Assembly (NCBI GenBank): GCA_021835185.1 | Contig: JAKBQO010000021.1 | Coordinates: 1-15,608 of the forward strand | Direction of reading: 5' to 3' | DNA from: Thermoplasmata archaeon | GTDB lineage: Archaea; Thermoplasmatota; Thermoplasmata; Thermoplasmatales; Thermoplasmataceae | DNA: 15,608 nt | Shown: piece after piece, positions 15,149 through 15,608 of the stretch | Layout: every line of letters starts with the position of its first letter | Numbering within the stretch: the first letter of the stretch is position 1 | Made by a program: the position numbers and the translations under genes | The notes under the pieces: generated by a model | What the model saw: only the letters and a program-made list of their open reading frames with translations | Database searches by the model: none | Told to the model about the DNA's origin: nothing

Positions 15149-15337
15149 CTACTTCTTTCCTTCCCTTATTTCTTTCTGGAATTTTTCCAGGTCTTTAAGC
15201 TTGACTTCAAGTACGAAAACACCAACATAATTGCATTCCTCGCATTTGTATACTGGCCCTGCGATGCCCCCTGCAATCCAGTTAATTCTCAGTGATCCGC
15301 ATTGTGGGCATATCTTCGTTGTCCTGTATTCGTCCAT
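15149..15337 (-). CDS. Zinc-ribbon protein heading the cobalamin operon
   Basis: The 62-residue product from ATG 15337 has a zinc ribbon with ligands Cys10 and Cys13 (CPQCG) and Cys32 and Cys35 (CEEC). A charged amphipathic helix, LKDLEKFQKEIREGKK, forms the C-terminus. The short hydrophobic strand NYVGVFVLEV follows the second knuckle, as in TFIIB-like ribbons. Small proteins of this kind are frequent in archaea and their function is mostly unknown; nucleic-acid or protein binding is the usual guess. The frame extends to 15403 and has further ATGs at 15349 and 15403. I prefer 15337 because a TATA box is centred 25 bases upstream of it. It ends eight bases before cbiJ, so it is probably cotranscribed. 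Confidence 0.75.
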   Translation of the reverse strand: MDEYRTTKICPQCGSLRINWIAGGIAGPVYKCEECNYVGVFVLEVKLKDLEKFQKEIREGKK

Positions 15338-15357
15338 ATAGATTGCCATATTGAAAT

Positions 15358-15366
15358 TATATTTAA
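15358..15366 (-). promoter_or_regulatory. TATA box of the zinc ribbon-cbiJ-cbiC-cbiD operon
   Basis: TTAAATATA on the minus strand is centred about 25 bases before the ATG at 15337. It is the only convincing promoter for the minus-strand operon, since the later genes are packed within a few bases of each other. I see no cobalamin-riboswitch-like leader, as the predicted message is leaderless. Confidence 0.5.
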
Positions 15367-15403
15367 TAATTGTTAATAGGTGCCTGCACCCGCAATTTTT
15401 CAC

Positions 15404-15608
15404 TGGTGATTAAGTTAAGCAGCGAAATCGATGGAGGTCTAACTAAATTTATTTCTCTGTAGTTGTTATGTACTTTATCCTCCCTTTAAACAGAATGTTA
15501 TGGAACCCAACTATATCTGTTTACATTTATATCGCCTAAGACTTCCAGATAGCAAGAAACACCATATTATTTATTGTTGCGTAAATTTCTTTCTTTGGCA
15601 CGTTCAAG
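15404..15608 (+). other. Unassigned right-edge region
   Basis: This stretch has no complete gene that I can support. On the minus strand, two frames are open from the window edge: one reads LERAKERNLRNNK and stops at 15567-15569. The other reads LNVPKKEIYATINNMVFLAIWKS and stops at about 15536-15538. Either could be the C-terminus of a gene lying beyond the window, and the second has a more protein-like composition. No inverted repeats or tRNA-like structure were noticed. Confidence 0.3.

Noticed and set aside
15338..15403. Longer zinc-ribbon protein starting at 15403 or 15349
   Set aside because: The TATA box lies inside the longer frame and is spaced for a start at 15337. The extra N-terminal cysteines are therefore probably not translated.
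15338..15420. Cobalamin riboswitch before the cbi operon
   Set aside because: The predicted transcript is leaderless, the region is short and AT-rich, and no cobalamin-box-like sequence was seen.

Overview
The window looks like chromosomal DNA of an acidophilic euryarchaeon of the Thermoplasmatales, of Ferroplasma, Acidiplasma or Picrophilus type. The reasons are the AT-rich sequence, a secreted thermopsin-type acid protease, short archaeal TATA boxes placed about 25 bases before many start codons (leaderless transcripts), and the mix of CoA-metabolism enzymes, archaeal amino-acid permeases and an anaerobic-type (Cbi) cobalamin operon. The genus assignment is inference from family resemblance. 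I see no tRNA, rRNA, CRISPR array or complete mobile element.

Left part (1-3300): CoA metabolism. A left-truncated AMP-forming acyl-CoA synthetase (minus) is divergent from a 485-residue flavoprotein of the 4-hydroxybutyryl-CoA dehydratase / 4-hydroxyphenylacetate 3-hydroxylase family (plus). An enoyl-CoA hydratase (minus) is convergent with the flavoprotein. The flavoprotein aligns end to end with the dehydratase but has lost all three iron-sulfur cysteines.

Centre-left (3320-7800): a membrane-anchored, sequon-rich thermopsin (plus). It converges on a two-gene operon (minus) encoding a fused E1 alpha-beta 2-oxoacid/acetoin dehydrogenase and a free-standing 78-residue lipoyl domain, with no E2 or E3 beside them. 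Divergent from this operon is a small SRPBCC protein (plus). It meets tail to tail, with a CTAG stop overlap, a 50-residue protein carrying nine cysteines (minus) that is shorter than usual ORF cut-offs.

Centre-right (7899-12715): an APC-family permease, NADP-type isocitrate dehydrogenase, a two-helix membrane protein (minus), and a second, longer APC permease whose real start is set by a TATA box.

Right part (12731-15337, minus): one operon in the order zinc-ribbon protein, cbiJ, cbiC, cbiD. The three enzymes act in the corrin-ring part of cobalamin synthesis (C-1 methylation and ring contraction chemistry, precorrin-6 reduction, methyl migration). Gaps are only a few bases, and cbiC and cbiD overlap. 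The last 271 bases hold the operon promoter and possibly the 3' end of a further minus-strand gene.

The best candidates for something undescribed are the cluster-less dehydratase paralogue beside acyl-CoA enzymes, the stand-alone lipoyl domain translationally coupled to a fused E1, and the tiny cysteine-rich protein.
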